Shown piece after piece: positions 1 to 11,060 of a DNA stretch of 64,000 nt. Below the pieces are notes generated by a model. The model made no database searches. It had not been told where the DNA came from and worked only from the letters and a program-made list of their open reading frames with translations. The stretch is from the NCBI GenBank assembly GCA_907165065.1, contig OU015523.1:19681834-19745833 (forward strand). The letters run 5' to 3'. Made by a program: the position numbers and the translations under genes. Numbering within the stretch: the stretch's first letter is position 1; each line of letters starts with the position of its first letter. The stretch is from Caprimulgus europaeus (lineage: Eukaryota > Chordata > Aves > Caprimulgiformes > Caprimulgidae).

Positions 1-348
1 AAGGCTCTGGGGGGACCTTATTGCAGCCTTTCAGTGCCTGAAGGGGGCCTGTAAGAAAGACGGGGACAGACTTTTTAGCAGGGCCTGTAGCGATAGGACA
101 AGGGGTGATGGTTTTAAACTAAAAGAGGGGGGATTCAGACTCGATGTAAGGAAAACATTTTACACTGAGAGCAGTGAAACCCTGGCCCAGGTTGCCCAGA
201 GAGGTGGTCGAAGCCCCATCCCTGGAAGATCCGGTTGGACGGGGCTCTGAGCAACCTGATGTAGTGGAAGATGTCCCTGCTCACAGCAGGGGGGTTGGAC
301 AAGATGACCCTGAGAGGTCCCTTCCAACCCAAACCGTTCCATGATTGT
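1..348 (+). mobile_element. CR1 LINE 3' fragment
   Basis: Cut by the window edge. It runs from GGCTCTGGGGGGACC through the typical CR1 3' region to CCTTCCAACCCAAACC and a degraded ATTCTATGATT-type tail at about 340. Sense is the + strand. Confidence 0.85.
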
Positions 349-769
349 GTCCCCCCCACTGTATCTAGTAAGTGCGTTCTTCAGAGGCTGCAACTGAGGA
401 CCACAGCACGGAGGCTGAGGACAGCGCAGCGGTGCAGATTGTGAGGTGGAGACAGGTGCTATGGGCAGGACAGGGGCTGAGCAAGGACAGAGCTCCTGGG
501 CAGCGCTCCCTAGAGAGGCAGTTTGTGGGTGAGCTGCTGAAATGCTCTCCTGCCACCAGCAGAGAGCTGGTCTGTGAGCACTGCAGGTCACAGAGCCTCT
601 GCTACCACTGCCTCAGCCTCTCTGCCGCTTCTTTTGCAACTCCGAATCGTCCTTCAGAGACCTCCAGTCTGGAAAGCCTTTCCTGTTCGCTGCTTTCCTT
701 TTGCTCTGAGGCTCTCCTGGTGTTTGGTTGGAGTGTGTGGAGTTGACATCGAGTGGTAGAATTAATAAG
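349..769. other. Unassigned stretch between CR1 fragments
   Basis: Single-copy-looking sequence between two CR1 fragments of opposite orientation. A 124-codon open frame (372-746) shows no family motif and no splice context. No gene is supported. Confidence 0.5.
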
Positions 770-1180
770 ATCACAGAATCATTTTGGCTGGAAAAGCCCT
801 TTAAGATCATTGAGTCCAACCAAAAACTCAGTGCTGCTGATTCCACCACTAGACCACGTCCCTAAGCATCACATCTACACAACCTTTAAATATCTCCAGG
901 GATGGTGACTCCACCACTTCCCTGGCCAGCCTGTTCCAAGGCTTGACAACCCTTTCAGTGAATAATTTTTTTTCTCATATCCAACCTAAGCCTCCCCTGG
1001 CACAACTTGAGCCCATTTCCTCTTGTTCTATCACTTGTTACTTGGGAGAAGAGACCAACCCCCACCTCACTACACCGTCCTTTCAGGTAGTTATAGAGAG
1101 TGAGAAGGTCTCCCCTCAGCCTCCTTTTCTCCAGGCTAAACAACCCCAGTTCCCTCAGCCATCACACTTGTGCTCCTCAA
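770..1180 (-). mobile_element. CR1 LINE 3' fragment, antisense
   Basis: Begins ATCACAGAATCATTTTGGCTGG, the reverse complement of the CR1 3' tail, and continues through the diverged 3' region to about 1180. It is more diverged than the other copies, so probably older. Confidence 0.75.
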
Positions 1181-4100
1181 AAGGCAAGTGAAGAGTTTCT
1201 TAGATGAGAACGTAAGCTTCCCCCCCTGCCCCCCACCCCAGACCTGGGATAAAATGACTTGCTGTCCCTCAGATACCAGATATCCTCCCACTCCTGGAAT
1301 GCCCTAGAGATGGCAGGACTCCCTCAGTTTTTTCCAAATACTAAGTCAGGCATTGCTGCCTTCCAAATACAGAGACAGGGAAGGAATAGAACGGAGTTTG
1401 GAACAACTCACTTTGCAGATCTTTTTTCTGTCCCTAATGCTGCTCCTCTGAGTTTATAAGACAGGGGGCTGAGGCTGGGTCTTACTGGGTATTTCTGTAG
1501 CCTTACAGACAGTTGTCGCACTCAAACCTGTGTTACCAAACACCACGTTACCAGTGGTGTCACCAGTTCAGCAAATCTGGAGGGAATCTAGCTTGTAAAG
1601 AATTGTGCTGGTGGCAAATGGTGGGTGAAACCCCGGGAAGAGGAATTGGAAACACAACCTCCTTCTGGAACACAGACAAGCCCACAGTTCTGAGGAAGGC
1701 AGGAGCTGTGTTACTGCACTATTTGTAGGAGAGGTTTCTCTATAGTGCTCAGGTCTAACATGCACCGAGGGGACGGCCACTTGCTAGGTTACAACAGCCA
1801 AGTATGTGGGGTGTGAATGAACAGCAAGAGTCCCATCTTGCTCCTGTCTCAGTCTCTTATTTAGCCTGCTTCTGTTTTCCATCATGAATAAAAGCCATTA
1901 ATTACATCTCTCTAGTTCCTTCCTTTCTTTTTTTTTTTTAAGGTGCCCAGGTTGTGCTGGAGGAGGTGGCGGATGGGGAAAGGGAAGTGTCTTGCTTTAG
2001 TCAGTTTTTCTGTCACCCAGTGACCCCTCCCCACCCTTGGGCAGGGGAATTGGGAAAAGGAAAGGAGATCCATGGGTTGAAATGAAAACAGACTGAATGA
2101 AGTAACAGTAAGAACTAATATTACTACTATTATAAAATACACAAAGTTATACTCAGCCGACACAAGCACGATGGTCACAACACGCAGGGGACCAGGCCTT
2201 GGGAGCAGAATGGTGGGCGAGAGCCTCCAGGGATGGCAGCCACTGAGGAACAGGGTGGTCCCAGCAAACTTTCCAGTTTATAGTGAGCGTGACGTTTATG
2301 GTATGGATACTGCTGTTGGCCAGCCTGGGTCAGCTGCCCCAGCTTTCTCTCCTCCTGGCCTTAGCACCTGGCTGACTCTGAACTGCTAAAGACCTTGATC
2401 ACTATGGAAATCCACATACCACAGCTGGCCACAAACTACAACAAAGTGCCTTGTCAACTTTGTTCTCCCCAAATCGGGTGCTGCAGTCTTCTTAAATTGC
2501 AGCTTTTCTGACTGAGAATTAATTCTATAATTCTATTTCAGCAAAACCAGGGCAGGGAGAAGACAGAGCTCAGCAGGCAGCCAGGAGGAAGTGAGTGAAG
2601 GGCAAAACAGAAGAGGGATGAATGACACCGCTGCCCCCCAATCCACCTCCTCCCGCCTGCCGCCAGCAGCAGCACAGCCGCCGAAGGGGCAGCCACCGTG
2701 GGCGCACTGAAAAAGCAAAGATCACACGGTGAAGGTAAATAAACAGCACGCTGAAAAATTGTGCCTTGTTACCTGCTGCTTCCAAAGACCCATCATTTTG
2801 GCCAGGAAGGCAGAAACAGCTTCTTAATGCCTCCAAATGTTCCAGGGCCACTGTGGACACCTGTAAGACAAAGAAAGCCTCGTCATGAGAAGTCAGAGCT
2901 GCTCAGAGCCATTTCCTCATTGGTTCCCTCCATCTGTGCCTCTTAGGTAATCCTCACCCAACAACTAAGTGTGACCTCAGAGGAAGGGTACCTGAGTGAA
3001 GGACAGCTCTGGTTTGATCCTCAAATGTGACAATTCATATTTGGGATGCTAGAGCCAGCTTCTGGTGGCTGCAGCTCACGCTGTGTGGCAGCAATTACTT
3101 TCAGAATATTCTGCTCGTGTTAAGAATGCGTCTGTCACACTGTGAGTGAGAACCACGACCTCCATCTGTGCTGTGTTAGCAAAAATGGGTTCACAAAAAG
3201 CACGATTCAAACTCTCCCTCCCCTTTCCAGTCTTCTGACAGGCTGTGTCACGACTAGTCACTCCCTTCTACTCCTCTTGCTTCCTCTCATCCCGTTGCCT
3301 ATCCTGTTCCCCAGCCCTCTGCAGTGGTTATTTAAACATGCTACCTCTCAGGAAAAGCCATTTCCCAATGCAAGGTTGGCCGGTGCTTGAATTCTTGGAT
3401 ATTTCCTCTTGACTTCAGGATACAGCGTCATGAAAGAAGAACAAAACTCATTATCTGCCTGGACTTTAAACAGACATGGGACAAAAAGATTAACAGTCTG
3501 GATTAAATACATAAATGCATTCAAACACATTCCCTCCACACACTGAGATTTTGCTGGTTTCACTGTAAATGAAAGGACAGATACTCTGTGTCTGAATTTA
3601 TGTAAATCTAAGAAGAGTGAATTCAAATACACAACCTTCTGCTCTTTTGTTGTTCAGCAAACAGCTTGGAAGAGTTTTGGAACTACTTATGAGTTAGCTC
3701 ACAAAAAAAAATTATTGAAATACCCAGTATTGTGTTTTGCTTTTGCTCAGAAAATGGCTCAGAGTTAGTTTGGGCTTCAAAATAAAAAACAAAGTCCCCA
3801 CCCCGCCCCCAAGAGAATACAGTGACAAGACTAACAAGGTATTAAAAAAAAAAAGCAGAAAAATCTGTTTCTAGGCGCATGCACCTTCCATATGCTAGAA
3901 GCAGAAAAATACATACCACACATGAAAGCCCAGGCACATATGGAAGTACGAAGACACACACATGCAAGCTTAAGATGTGCCTCAGCAGAAAAAGTACCAT
4001 ATTTTCTAGACTCTGAAAAGTAAATGCATGTAATGGAGAGAAAAAACCACCCCTGTACACAAATGAGTATGTACTGCATCTAAACACAAGCACACACCTG

Positions 4101-5702
4101 CACAAAGCACAAACAGCGTACAGCACAAAAATGATAACTTCTTGTGCAGAGAATATTACACTCATACTGTCCTCCGGGCTGCAGACACAGGCATACTGTC
4201 TGTGCTCCTGAACAATGAGACATCGTGTAACTTCTGCACCTCTCTCATTTTGTCCAAGGACATAAGACTCTGAAAAAGATGGAACATATTCTGCTGAGTT
4301 GGGCAAAGCAACTTGAGGCAAAGATGACAGAACATACTGAGAAGGGACTGGCATCTGCAGACCGCACAATGAGCACGCTCGCATTGGTGACAAAGGGAAA
4401 AACGCAGATGGCAGAGGGGAGCAGAGAAAAGCTGCAAATCAACCCAGCAGAGGAAATGCAGAGTGGCACAAATCAGATGGAGCAGCAGAAGACATGGGAA
4501 GAGGTAGGTGAGACAGTTAAGGGATGCCCTCAGGGCTGGAGTGAAGCAGCTGCACACTAGAAGCCAGGGAAATCTCACCATGAGAATCTGAAGGGCAAGA
4601 AGAGCTGGGATGCAGAACTATACAGTGACTCTAATCCTTGCTTCCTCTCCTCTAGGACATTGTGTCAAGGCCTGACTTGTGCATTAGTGTGAAATGTCTC
4701 TGCCAATGCATGCCTATTGGTGTAGGTTTGCATTTTCAGTAGCTGAGTGTGTAAAGGAAAGGATGAAAAAGCTGGAAGGGGGAAGAGAACAGCAGAGCCA
4801 CGAGCCACACATCTGACGAGAAAAGATGAACATCTGTCCACTGTATATTTTTTGCCTCCTATTTTTGGGTGCAGTTCCAGAAATTAGGATTTTCTTCTTG
4901 CAGAAGAGAGGGATGAAAGAGGGATACTTGAACCAAACCAGGGCTTGAATGCTGATAGCAGCTAGACCTGACAAGTTGGCCAGAACGGCTTTATGGAACA
5001 GAAGAGAAAAAAAAAAAAAGCATGTATTTTTGTGATTTGTTATTTTGATCCTAGTCTTGATCTGTGTGTGGGTTACACTATGCAGTGTGTGTAGCTAAGA
5101 AGAACACAGATTAGAAGGATCATCTCAGAGAAGCAGCTGTGGCTGCAGAGGAGAGGAGATGCCAGGGTGGTGACCTCCTACCTCCCTGTCACATAGGTGA
5201 ATACTTTATTCAGATCTCTCTCATACTTCCCTTCAGGAGATACGTATTTATTGCCCTCCCTGTTCCACATGTACCAATCGCTTTTTCTATTAAATGCTCA
5301 AACTGAAACACATTTGATTAAACTCAAAGCACTGGTTCTGAATCCTGACTTTGCAGTTTCTATCAGGAGGAAAAGATGAGCTTGTGTACCTGAATACATT
5401 TTCCAACTAGATGGATTAATAACTTTCCCTTGTACCTGTGAGAAGGGCTGTGTACATCCGTATGTACTCATGGGCATGCTTAGTTTTGTACGTAGGCTTG
5501 CAAATGCATGCAGATTTTTTATGTGTGCCAGTGACTAAGAGTGGAACAATAAATATTTCTGTGAGAGGTAAAGGGAATTTAGTCATCCCAGTCTGCTCAA
5601 GCTGACACAATGGTCTGAAGTGCAGCTATAGGAACACGTAGTTAGTTACCAACAAATCACTGCAGCTGCAAGATGCAACCTGCTGTTCTGCAGAGGACTT
5701 TT
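1181..5702. other. Intergenic, no gene recognised
   Basis: About 4.5 kb with short open frames only. The longest, 183 codons on the minus strand at 3842-4393 and 139 codons at 4162-4581, overlap an open plus-strand frame at 4279-4560. They show no recognisable domain or codon pattern. Nothing resembling MLF2, expected upstream from mammalian synteny, is visible. Confidence 0.5.
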
Positions 5703-6001
5703 CATAGAATGGTCTGGGTTGGAAGGGACCTTTAAGCTCATCCAGTTCCAACCCCCCTGCCATCAGCAGGGACACCTTCCACTAGACCAGGTTGCTCAAA
5801 GCCTCATCCAGCCTGGCTTTGAACACTTCCAGGGAGGGGGCAGCCACAGCTTTTCTGGGCAACCTGCGTCAGTGTCTCACCACCCTCACAGGAAATAATT
5901 TCTTTCTCATGTCTCATCTAAATCCCCCCTCTGCCAGTTTAAAGCCATTTCCCCTCGTCCTGTCACTATCTGCCCCTGTCAAAAGTCCCTCCCTAGCCAC
6001 C
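5703..6001 (-). mobile_element. CR1 LINE 3' fragment, antisense
   Basis: Begins TCATAGAATGGTCTGGGTTGG and runs through the inverted CR1 3' region up to the edge of the CpG island. Its end coincides with the sharp rise in GC content. Confidence 0.88.
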
Positions 6002-6477
6002 TAAAAGACTGGGAGCCGGGTGTGGAGCCTTCCCGGCACTCCCCCTCCCATCCGCCCGTTGCCACGGCCAAGGGCCCCGCCGGGAAGACGCCGGTGGCCC
6101 GGGCGGGCACAGCGCTGCGGCAGCCGGCAGGGGGCGGTGTTGGACACCCGATGCTGCTCGCCCGCCTCGCCGCTCGCCCCACCCCTCCCGCCCCGCCTCA
6201 AAGGGCTGATGGCGGTGCGGCCCCGCTCACGCCACCGAGGGCTCCCCCGGTTTAAGCGCTGGTCGCACCTGCCTGCTTCAAAGTGGCCCCCTCTCCTCGC
6301 AACCCGCCCCACAGGCAGCTCACCCCGCCCGCCCGGGGAGGACGCCCGGTCCTGGGCCGGGCCGTGCCACCGCCGCCTCGCGCGCCTTCCCCACCGCCCC
6401 ACGTGCCAACGGCCCCTCCCTCCTCACTGCAGCAACCGTCCCTATGCACCCCCCGCCAGCGAGCCTACCCCCAGCAG

Positions 6478-6559
6478 CCAATAGGGAGCCTGTTGCCAGG
6501 CAGACAGCTTATTTGAATAACCCAATCAGGCGCCCAGCCACTAGTCCCGCCTTATATGG
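6478..6559 (+). promoter_or_regulatory. CCAAT x2 plus CArG box cluster
   Basis: CCAAT at 6478-6482, CCAAT at 6522-6526 and CCTTATATGG at 6550-6559. The last is a perfect serum-response CArG element, CC(A/T)6GG. The cluster is about 660 bases upstream of the TATA box, so it may be a distal element of PTMS or a separate promoter. Binding by NF-Y and SRF is inferred from motif match only. Confidence 0.5.
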
Positions 6560-6660
6560 GGAACCGGGATGTGGCTCGCTAACCCCTCCCGCCCCGCACC
6601 GCCCTCTCCCTCCGCCGCGGACAAAGCGCGGGAAAAGCAGCCTCGCTCCTGCCCCGCCTT

Positions 6661-6678
6661 CCCCCCCCCCCCCCCCCC
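6661..6678 (+). repeat. Poly-C tract (18 C)
   Basis: Eighteen consecutive C bases in the CpG island. Such tracts can form i-motif or, on the other strand, G-quadruplex structure, and their length is often unstable or misread. Confidence 0.95.
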
Positions 6679-6769
6679 TCGGCGGGTTCCCGGGCGGGGC
6701 TCGGCCCCGGGCGGAGGGGAGGAGCAGCCCCGCCGCCGGGAGCGGTTCCAGCGGGCGGGCAGCTGGAGT

Positions 6770-6779
6770 GGAAAATTCC
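6770..6779 (+). promoter_or_regulatory. NF-kB-like site GGAAAATTCC
   Basis: A ten-base perfect palindrome, GGAAAATTCC, close to the kappa-B consensus and standing out in GC-rich surroundings. The match is to a variant form, so function is uncertain. Confidence 0.35.
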
Positions 6780-7215
6780 AGGCGAGGAAGCAGCGTGAGC
6801 CCGGCCGTCGCCAGCGCTGCCCTCCCACACGGCCCCGCAGCACCTCTCCTCGCCCACCCCACCCAGCCTCCACGGGCGGCTTCCCCACCCCGGACACGCT
6901 GCAAAAGCGGCGGGCAAAGGGCTCGGCTACCCCCTGGGTGGTGCCCGGTACCGCAGCCCCGCGGCTCGGCAGGAGGAGCGGAGCAGCGCTTGGCCTCGAC
7001 GGGCCGGGCGCTGCCGGAGGAGGAGGCGGGGGCGGCGCGGTGCCCCCGCTGCCGGGCGGTCGCCGGCCCTTTGCGGAACGCCGAGCGCACATTGTTCCGG
7101 CTGCCGCGCTCCCCGCGGCGCGGCCCGTCCCTCTCCTCTCCCCTCCCTCCTCCTCCGCCTCCTGTCCCTCTCCCCTCCCTCCTCAGGTCCCTCCTTCCCT
7201 CGTCACCGGGCGGTG

Positions 7216-7222
7216 TATAAAT
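7216..7222 (+). promoter_or_regulatory. PTMS: TATA box (TATAAAT) of PTMS
   Basis: TATAAAT in otherwise very GC-rich sequence, 194 bases upstream of the start codon. That leaves a 5' UTR of about 165 bases with no upstream ATG. A TATA box inside a CpG island is a minority arrangement, and its isolation from other AT-rich sequence makes chance less likely. Confidence 0.65.
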
Positions 7223-7409
7223 CCCCTTCCCCGCCGTCTCCCCCCACCGCGGGAGACCCTGGTACTTTGGCCCCCGGGGCGGGAACCTGCTGCCCTCCGG
7301 ACCGCTGGGACTTTGCGCTCCCGCCGCTGACTCTTTTCTGCCCCCCCGACCCCGCGGGATTCCCTCGGACGGTTCCCACCGGCCTCTTCCTTTCACTACC
7401 CGGCCCAGG

Positions 7410-7457
7410 ATGTCGGAAAAACGCGTCGAGGAGGCGCCGGCGGAGCTGAGCGCGAAG
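7410..7457 (+). CDS. PTMS: PTMS exon 1 (coding part)
   Basis: Sixteen codons from the ATG, ending GCGAAG before donor GTGAGA. Phase 0. The 5' UTR probably runs from about 7245, roughly 25-30 bases after the TATA box at 7216. Confidence 0.93.
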
Positions 7458-10147
7458 GTGAGACCGGATCCCCCAGTCCGCGGCCGGCCCGTTGCTCACG
7501 GCGGGGGGCGAGGGGGGAGGGAGGAAGGGGGAGAAGGGCACCGGCCCCGTTTGCCGCGCGGCGGTCTGTGAGGTGCCCGGCCGGCGGGGGGCGCGCGCGC
7601 GCCCTGGCTCTCTCACCGGCTGGCCAATGGGGGGCGGGGGCGGGGCGGGGGGCGCGAGGGCATTCTCGCCCCCCGCCCCGCCCCCGCCCCCCATTGGCCA
7701 GCCGGCGCGCGCGCTGGATTCGGCTCCGCTCGGCTCCGTTCGGCTCGACTCGGCGGAGGGGGGCGGGGGGAGCCGTTAGGGCGGGCGGAAAGTTGTGTGG
7801 AGAAAAAGCGCGGGGCCCCCTCCGCGGAGGGGGGGCGGGGGGAGAGAGAGTCCGGAAACGCTTCGTTCTTCTTTAAATAAAAAAATTAAACTCTCCGTAC
7901 TTCTGGTTTCCACACGTGTGTTGTCTAAAATTAGCTCTTTTCGCTGCCTTTTTTTTTAAAGTCAGGGAGGGCAGGTTTAATGCGTAATACGTTTGTTTTT
8001 TTTTTCTCACCGTTACTCCACATCTCCTTTAAACCCTCTTTGTTTAAACATCCCGGTCTTTTTTATTTTCTTGCCGCTGACCACTGGAATGTTTTTGTTT
8101 TGTTTTGTTTTCTCATCTGGTGTATAGGAAATGAAAGAAAAGAAGGAAAAACTTGAGGAGAAAACGGCCCACAAAGAAAAGAAGAAGGAAGTAGTCGAGG
8201 TGAGACCCTTCTGGGGGGTAGATTTGGAGGTGTCATGGAGGGGTTTATGAGGGGTGGCTAGCCTGGCTCTCTGTGGGCAACAAGTATGAAGGGGATACGA
8301 TAAAGCCAGGGAGGGACTTTTGACAAGGGCAGGGAGTGACAAGATGAGGAGAAATGGCTTTAAACTGGAAGGGGGTAGATTTAGATGAGACATGAGAAAG
8401 AAATTCTTCCCAGGTGAGACACTGGCACAGGTTGCCCAGAGAAGCTGTGGCTGCCCCCTCCCTGGAAGTGTTCAAGGCCAGGCTGGATGAGACTTTGAGC
8501 AACCTGGTGTAGTGGAAGGTGTCCCTGCTGATGGCAGGGGGGTTGGAACTGGATGGGCTTTAAGGTCCCTTCCAACCCAAACCAGTCTGTGATGGTTCTG
8601 TGAATATTATGGGAGATAAAGGAAGAGGACAGGCCAAGGGAGCTTATAAGGGAAAGAGGCAAATTAAGAACAAGCTATAGGATAATTGTGGAGAATGAAC
8701 CTTGAAAGTCTTAGCCCTAGGCAGCACAGTCTAGTGAGAAGAAAAAAAGGTCAAAAAAGAGAATGCAGAGAAGGGCACATAGGAGTTGGGAGGAATGTGG
8801 CACAGGAGGTGTCCTGTGCCTGGTGAAGTATCCCCAGGTATATAAGGAGCAGAAGTTGAAGGTGGGGGGAGGAAGAGTGAGGAAATGCACAGATGGATGA
8901 AGGTCAGAAGGGAACTGGAAGCAGATGTACCACAAGCATAGGCTAAGCAGCAGCTTGACAGGATGTAAGTATGTGGAAGTCAAGGAGGTTCGTATTGGTG
9001 GGGAGGGACTGGAAGGATTGGTTTTGGAAAGCAGGCTGGTTGGGAGGAGGGTTTCAGCTGGGATGGTGGGAATGACAGTGAGTAGCAGTGCAGAGGTCAC
9101 TTCACTCGATGGATGTCTGAAGTGGCTGGAGCTGTGGAGATTGTTCTTGCACTTGAAGCAAAGAGCACATGGGAATGTCATCCTGATGCCAGTTTCTGCT
9201 CTGATCAATTTGTTCCACTCAGGATGAGGAAAATGGAGCTGAAGAGGATGAGGAAGAGAACCCTGATGATGTGGATGAAGAAGAAGGTGGTGATGAGGAT
9301 GAAGGTAAGAATAACTGGTACTGGGAGAATGGGAGGAATCAGGTTATGGGGGGAATAGAAGATCATGGAGGGAAATTCCTCATCCGAGCCCTCTGACTGT
9401 GAGATGACATTCCCTTAAATGCTACTTCAATTAAACTGTGATTTCCTCCCTTGCTTAGAAGGAGACGAGAATGGGCAAGAGCAGGATGGTCATGCAGAAA
9501 AACGATCTGCAGACGAGGAAGAGGTGAGTGATGGTGTGAGAGTAAGGAACTATATTACCTGCTGTGTGCTGGTTGCTCAGCATCTCAAATTGGCCTCACT
9601 GCTGCTTCAGCAGCAGATGAATAAACAAAACTGATGTGACAAGGGGATCAGAAACCCCTGCAGACTCCTTGTAGGAGCCAGGTCCTTCTACTAGCAGTCA
9701 TGGTGCTGAGTGTTTGAGAGTCGAGGTGCTTGAGATTGTGCTGAGCCATAACCCCTCCAACACCTGTGACTTCTGGGCTTCAGGCCAGAAGATGGACTTG
9801 CAAGGGCAGATCTCTGAGTCTCTGAAGTGATGTGAGCCTGGGTGTATTATACCTCCCCAAAGTAACAGTGTGGATATCCCTCCAAATGGGGCTGTCCACA
9901 TCTTAACCATGACTTTTGGCAGAAACAGTTGTGTCAGGTGCTCAAAGATCCTTTCAAGAGGAGTGGATTTAGGGTGGGCCAAATAGATTTCCATGTGGAG
10001 GAAAGAGCAGCAGTAAGAATTCTGTGGAGAAGTGATGTGCCTTGGTGTGGTGACTGTTTGATGGTAACTCCTTTTTTTCCTCTGTGTCCTGTGTAGGATG
10101 AAGTGGATCCAAAGAGACAGAAGACAGAAAACGGGTCTTCAGCTTGA
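7410..10147 (+). CDS. PTMS: Parathymosin, five exons
   Basis: Joined exons 7410-7457, 8128-8199, 9223-9304, 9459-9523 and 10097-10147 give 318 nt, 105 residues plus TGA. The product begins MSEKRVEEAPAELSAK, has a lysine-glutamate stretch (residues 17-40), then an almost uninterrupted Glu/Asp tract (about 40-92), and ends with the basic nuclear signal PKRQK (94-98) followed by TENGSSA. This is the prothymosin/parathymosin layout. The length (human about 102 aa) and the early Lys-rich segment favour parathymosin over prothymosin alpha, and so does the place next to LAG3 and CD4. The family is small, disordered and nuclear, and binds linker histone H1 and zinc. The start has A at -3, and no upstream ATG lies between the TATA box and this codon. 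All introns have GT-AG ends. I saw no frame break. Confidence 0.95.
7616..7705. repeat. Large near-perfect inverted repeat in PTMS intron 1
   Basis: The left arm 7616-7658 (starting CCGGCTGGCCAATGGGG) is matched by the reverse complement of 7665-7705, which ends CCATTGGCCAGCCGG. The arms are about 43 and 41 bases, differ only by one extra CG in the left arm, and enclose a loop of about 6 bases. Each arm carries one CCAAT box in mirrored orientation and a run of GC boxes. Short CG-alternating tracts flank both ends. It lies about 160 bases inside intron 1 of PTMS. Confidence 0.92.
8128..8199 (+). CDS. PTMS: PTMS exon 2
   Basis: Acceptor TGTATAG before GAAATGAAAG, donor GTGAGA after GTCGAG. 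Twenty-four codons, rich in Lys and Glu, phase 0 at both ends. It lies about 110 bp upstream of the core of a CR1 fragment. Confidence 0.93.
8300..8603 (+). mobile_element. CR1 LINE 3' fragment in PTMS intron 2
   Basis: Sense-oriented. It includes GGGAGGGACTTTTGACAAGG, the GCCCAGAGAAGCTGTGGCTG block, GGTCCCTTCCAACCCAAACC and a degraded tail. It lies between PTMS exons 2 and 3. Confidence 0.88.
8604..9222. other. Rest of PTMS intron 2
   Basis: About 620 bases without recognised repeats or motifs beyond the exon 3 acceptor. Antisense open frames here have no support. Confidence 0.5.
9223..9304 (+). CDS. PTMS: PTMS exon 3 (acidic)
   Basis: Acceptor CCACTCAG, donor GTAAGA. It encodes the first half of the acidic tract (DEENGAEEDEEENPDD and following). 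It ends in phase 1, so a glutamate codon is split with exon 4. Confidence 0.93.
9459..9523 (+). CDS. PTMS: PTMS exon 4 (acidic)
   Basis: Acceptor TTGCTTAG, donor GTGAGT. It finishes the split Glu codon, then reads GDENGQEQDGHAEKRSADEE. Phase 0 at its end. Confidence 0.92.
9524..10096. other. PTMS intron 4
   Basis: A 573-base intron with nothing recognised in it. Confidence 0.6.
10097..10147 (+). CDS. PTMS: PTMS exon 5 with nuclear signal and stop
   Basis: Acceptor GTGTAG. It encodes DEVDPKRQKTENGSSA and TGA. The KRQK cluster is the nuclear localisation signal of the family. The 3' UTR follows to about 11060. Confidence 0.94.
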   Translation, partial: DEVDPKRQKTENGSSA

Positions 10148-11060
10148 GTCCTCCCCTCCCATCTCCTCTGTTCCGTCCATCTCTCCTCCTCCATTCCAGC
10201 CTGTGCTTGCACTGTCCATTGGCTTCACACAATCTCAGATGAGGAAAGATTAGGAATGCTCTCAAACAGGGAAGACAGCAGTTTCCTTCTCACCCAAAGA
10301 TCTAGCCCATCTGACATTCCCCAGCTGAAATTATTCCAGTGCCCCACATCCTTTCAGCTGTGCCCCATTTACAGATTATCCTCTTCCCTCAAGAATCTCA
10401 TGGTTTCCTGGAGCCCCATATGTAGCCTTGCCAGGCTTGCATGCCAGGCTCTTCACGTGGCAGGCACATCTCCTTCCCTTTCACTTGCCCTCCTCTATTT
10501 TTGCCACTAGTATGACTGAGATTCTTGACAGCTTCTGCTCCCAAGACCTGCTGTCAGATGTCCTCTCAGAGTCCAGGAGGCTGTGGGCGCAGATCTCATG
10601 GTGCATTTCCCAGTCCTAGGCCTCCTCTTATCTGCTTTCCCCTTGAACCCTGAGAGACAAAGAAAAAAAATATTCCAAGCAAATAATGGTTCCATTAAAC
10701 CGCACAAATGGAGACAGAATTTAAACTTTTTTTTCCAAGTTTACATGACAGCAAGCTGGCCCTCGTGAGTTTTTCAGAAGATAAGGGTTGTTTTTATATA
10801 TGAATTTCATCTGAACTGCTTTTTTTTTTTTTAATTTGGAGGCTTTTTTAAAACAAATCAAGAGAGAAACAATTGGGGACCAAACTTTGATTTCCATTTT
10901 TTTTTTCCCTTCAGATTTTCTTGTGACCATTTTTTGTAAATTAAAGGCAATATGGCCACAGCATTTTCTATGGCACAGACATCACGAGGATGATAGATAT
11001 AAATATATATATTGTTTTCAACTAGCACTGTAAATAAAAGCGTTTTAAAAGATTTCAAAC
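10148..11060 (+). other. PTMS: PTMS 3' UTR
   Basis: About 0.9 kb of non-coding sequence after the TGA. It becomes AT-rich with T and A runs after about 10660 and ends at the AATAAA at 11033 followed by a GT-rich stretch near 11060-11090. The length fits a parathymosin mRNA. The exact cleavage point is inferred. Confidence 0.75.
11033..11038 (+). terminator. PTMS: PTMS polyadenylation signal AATAAA
   Basis: Canonical AATAAA, followed about 20 bases on by TTGTGTGGAC and other GT-rich sequence, as expected of a cleavage site with a downstream element. It is the first good signal after the PTMS stop. Confidence 0.8.

Larger units (their letters stand above)
6001..7860 (+). promoter_or_regulatory. 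PTMS: CpG island with PTMS promoter
   Basis: The sequence turns abruptly GC- and CpG-rich right after the CR1 fragment that ends near 6001. It stays so through the PTMS first exon and early intron 1, then drops to AT-rich at 7870. It holds many GC boxes, several CCAAT boxes, a TATA box and a CArG box. The long open frames on both strands here come from the base composition, not from genes. Confidence 0.9.

Noticed and set aside
4162..4581. Overlapping open frames on both strands near 4.2-4.6 kb
   Set aside because: Neither strand shows a domain or exon context. The minus frame is cysteine- and leucine-rich in a way typical of complement-of-coding-like noise.
6444..7396. Long proline/arginine-rich open frames on both strands (up to 295 codons)
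   Set aside because: They arise from the GC-rich CpG island. All frames open on both strands together, with no domain and poor codon pattern, and the real PTMS exon uses another frame.
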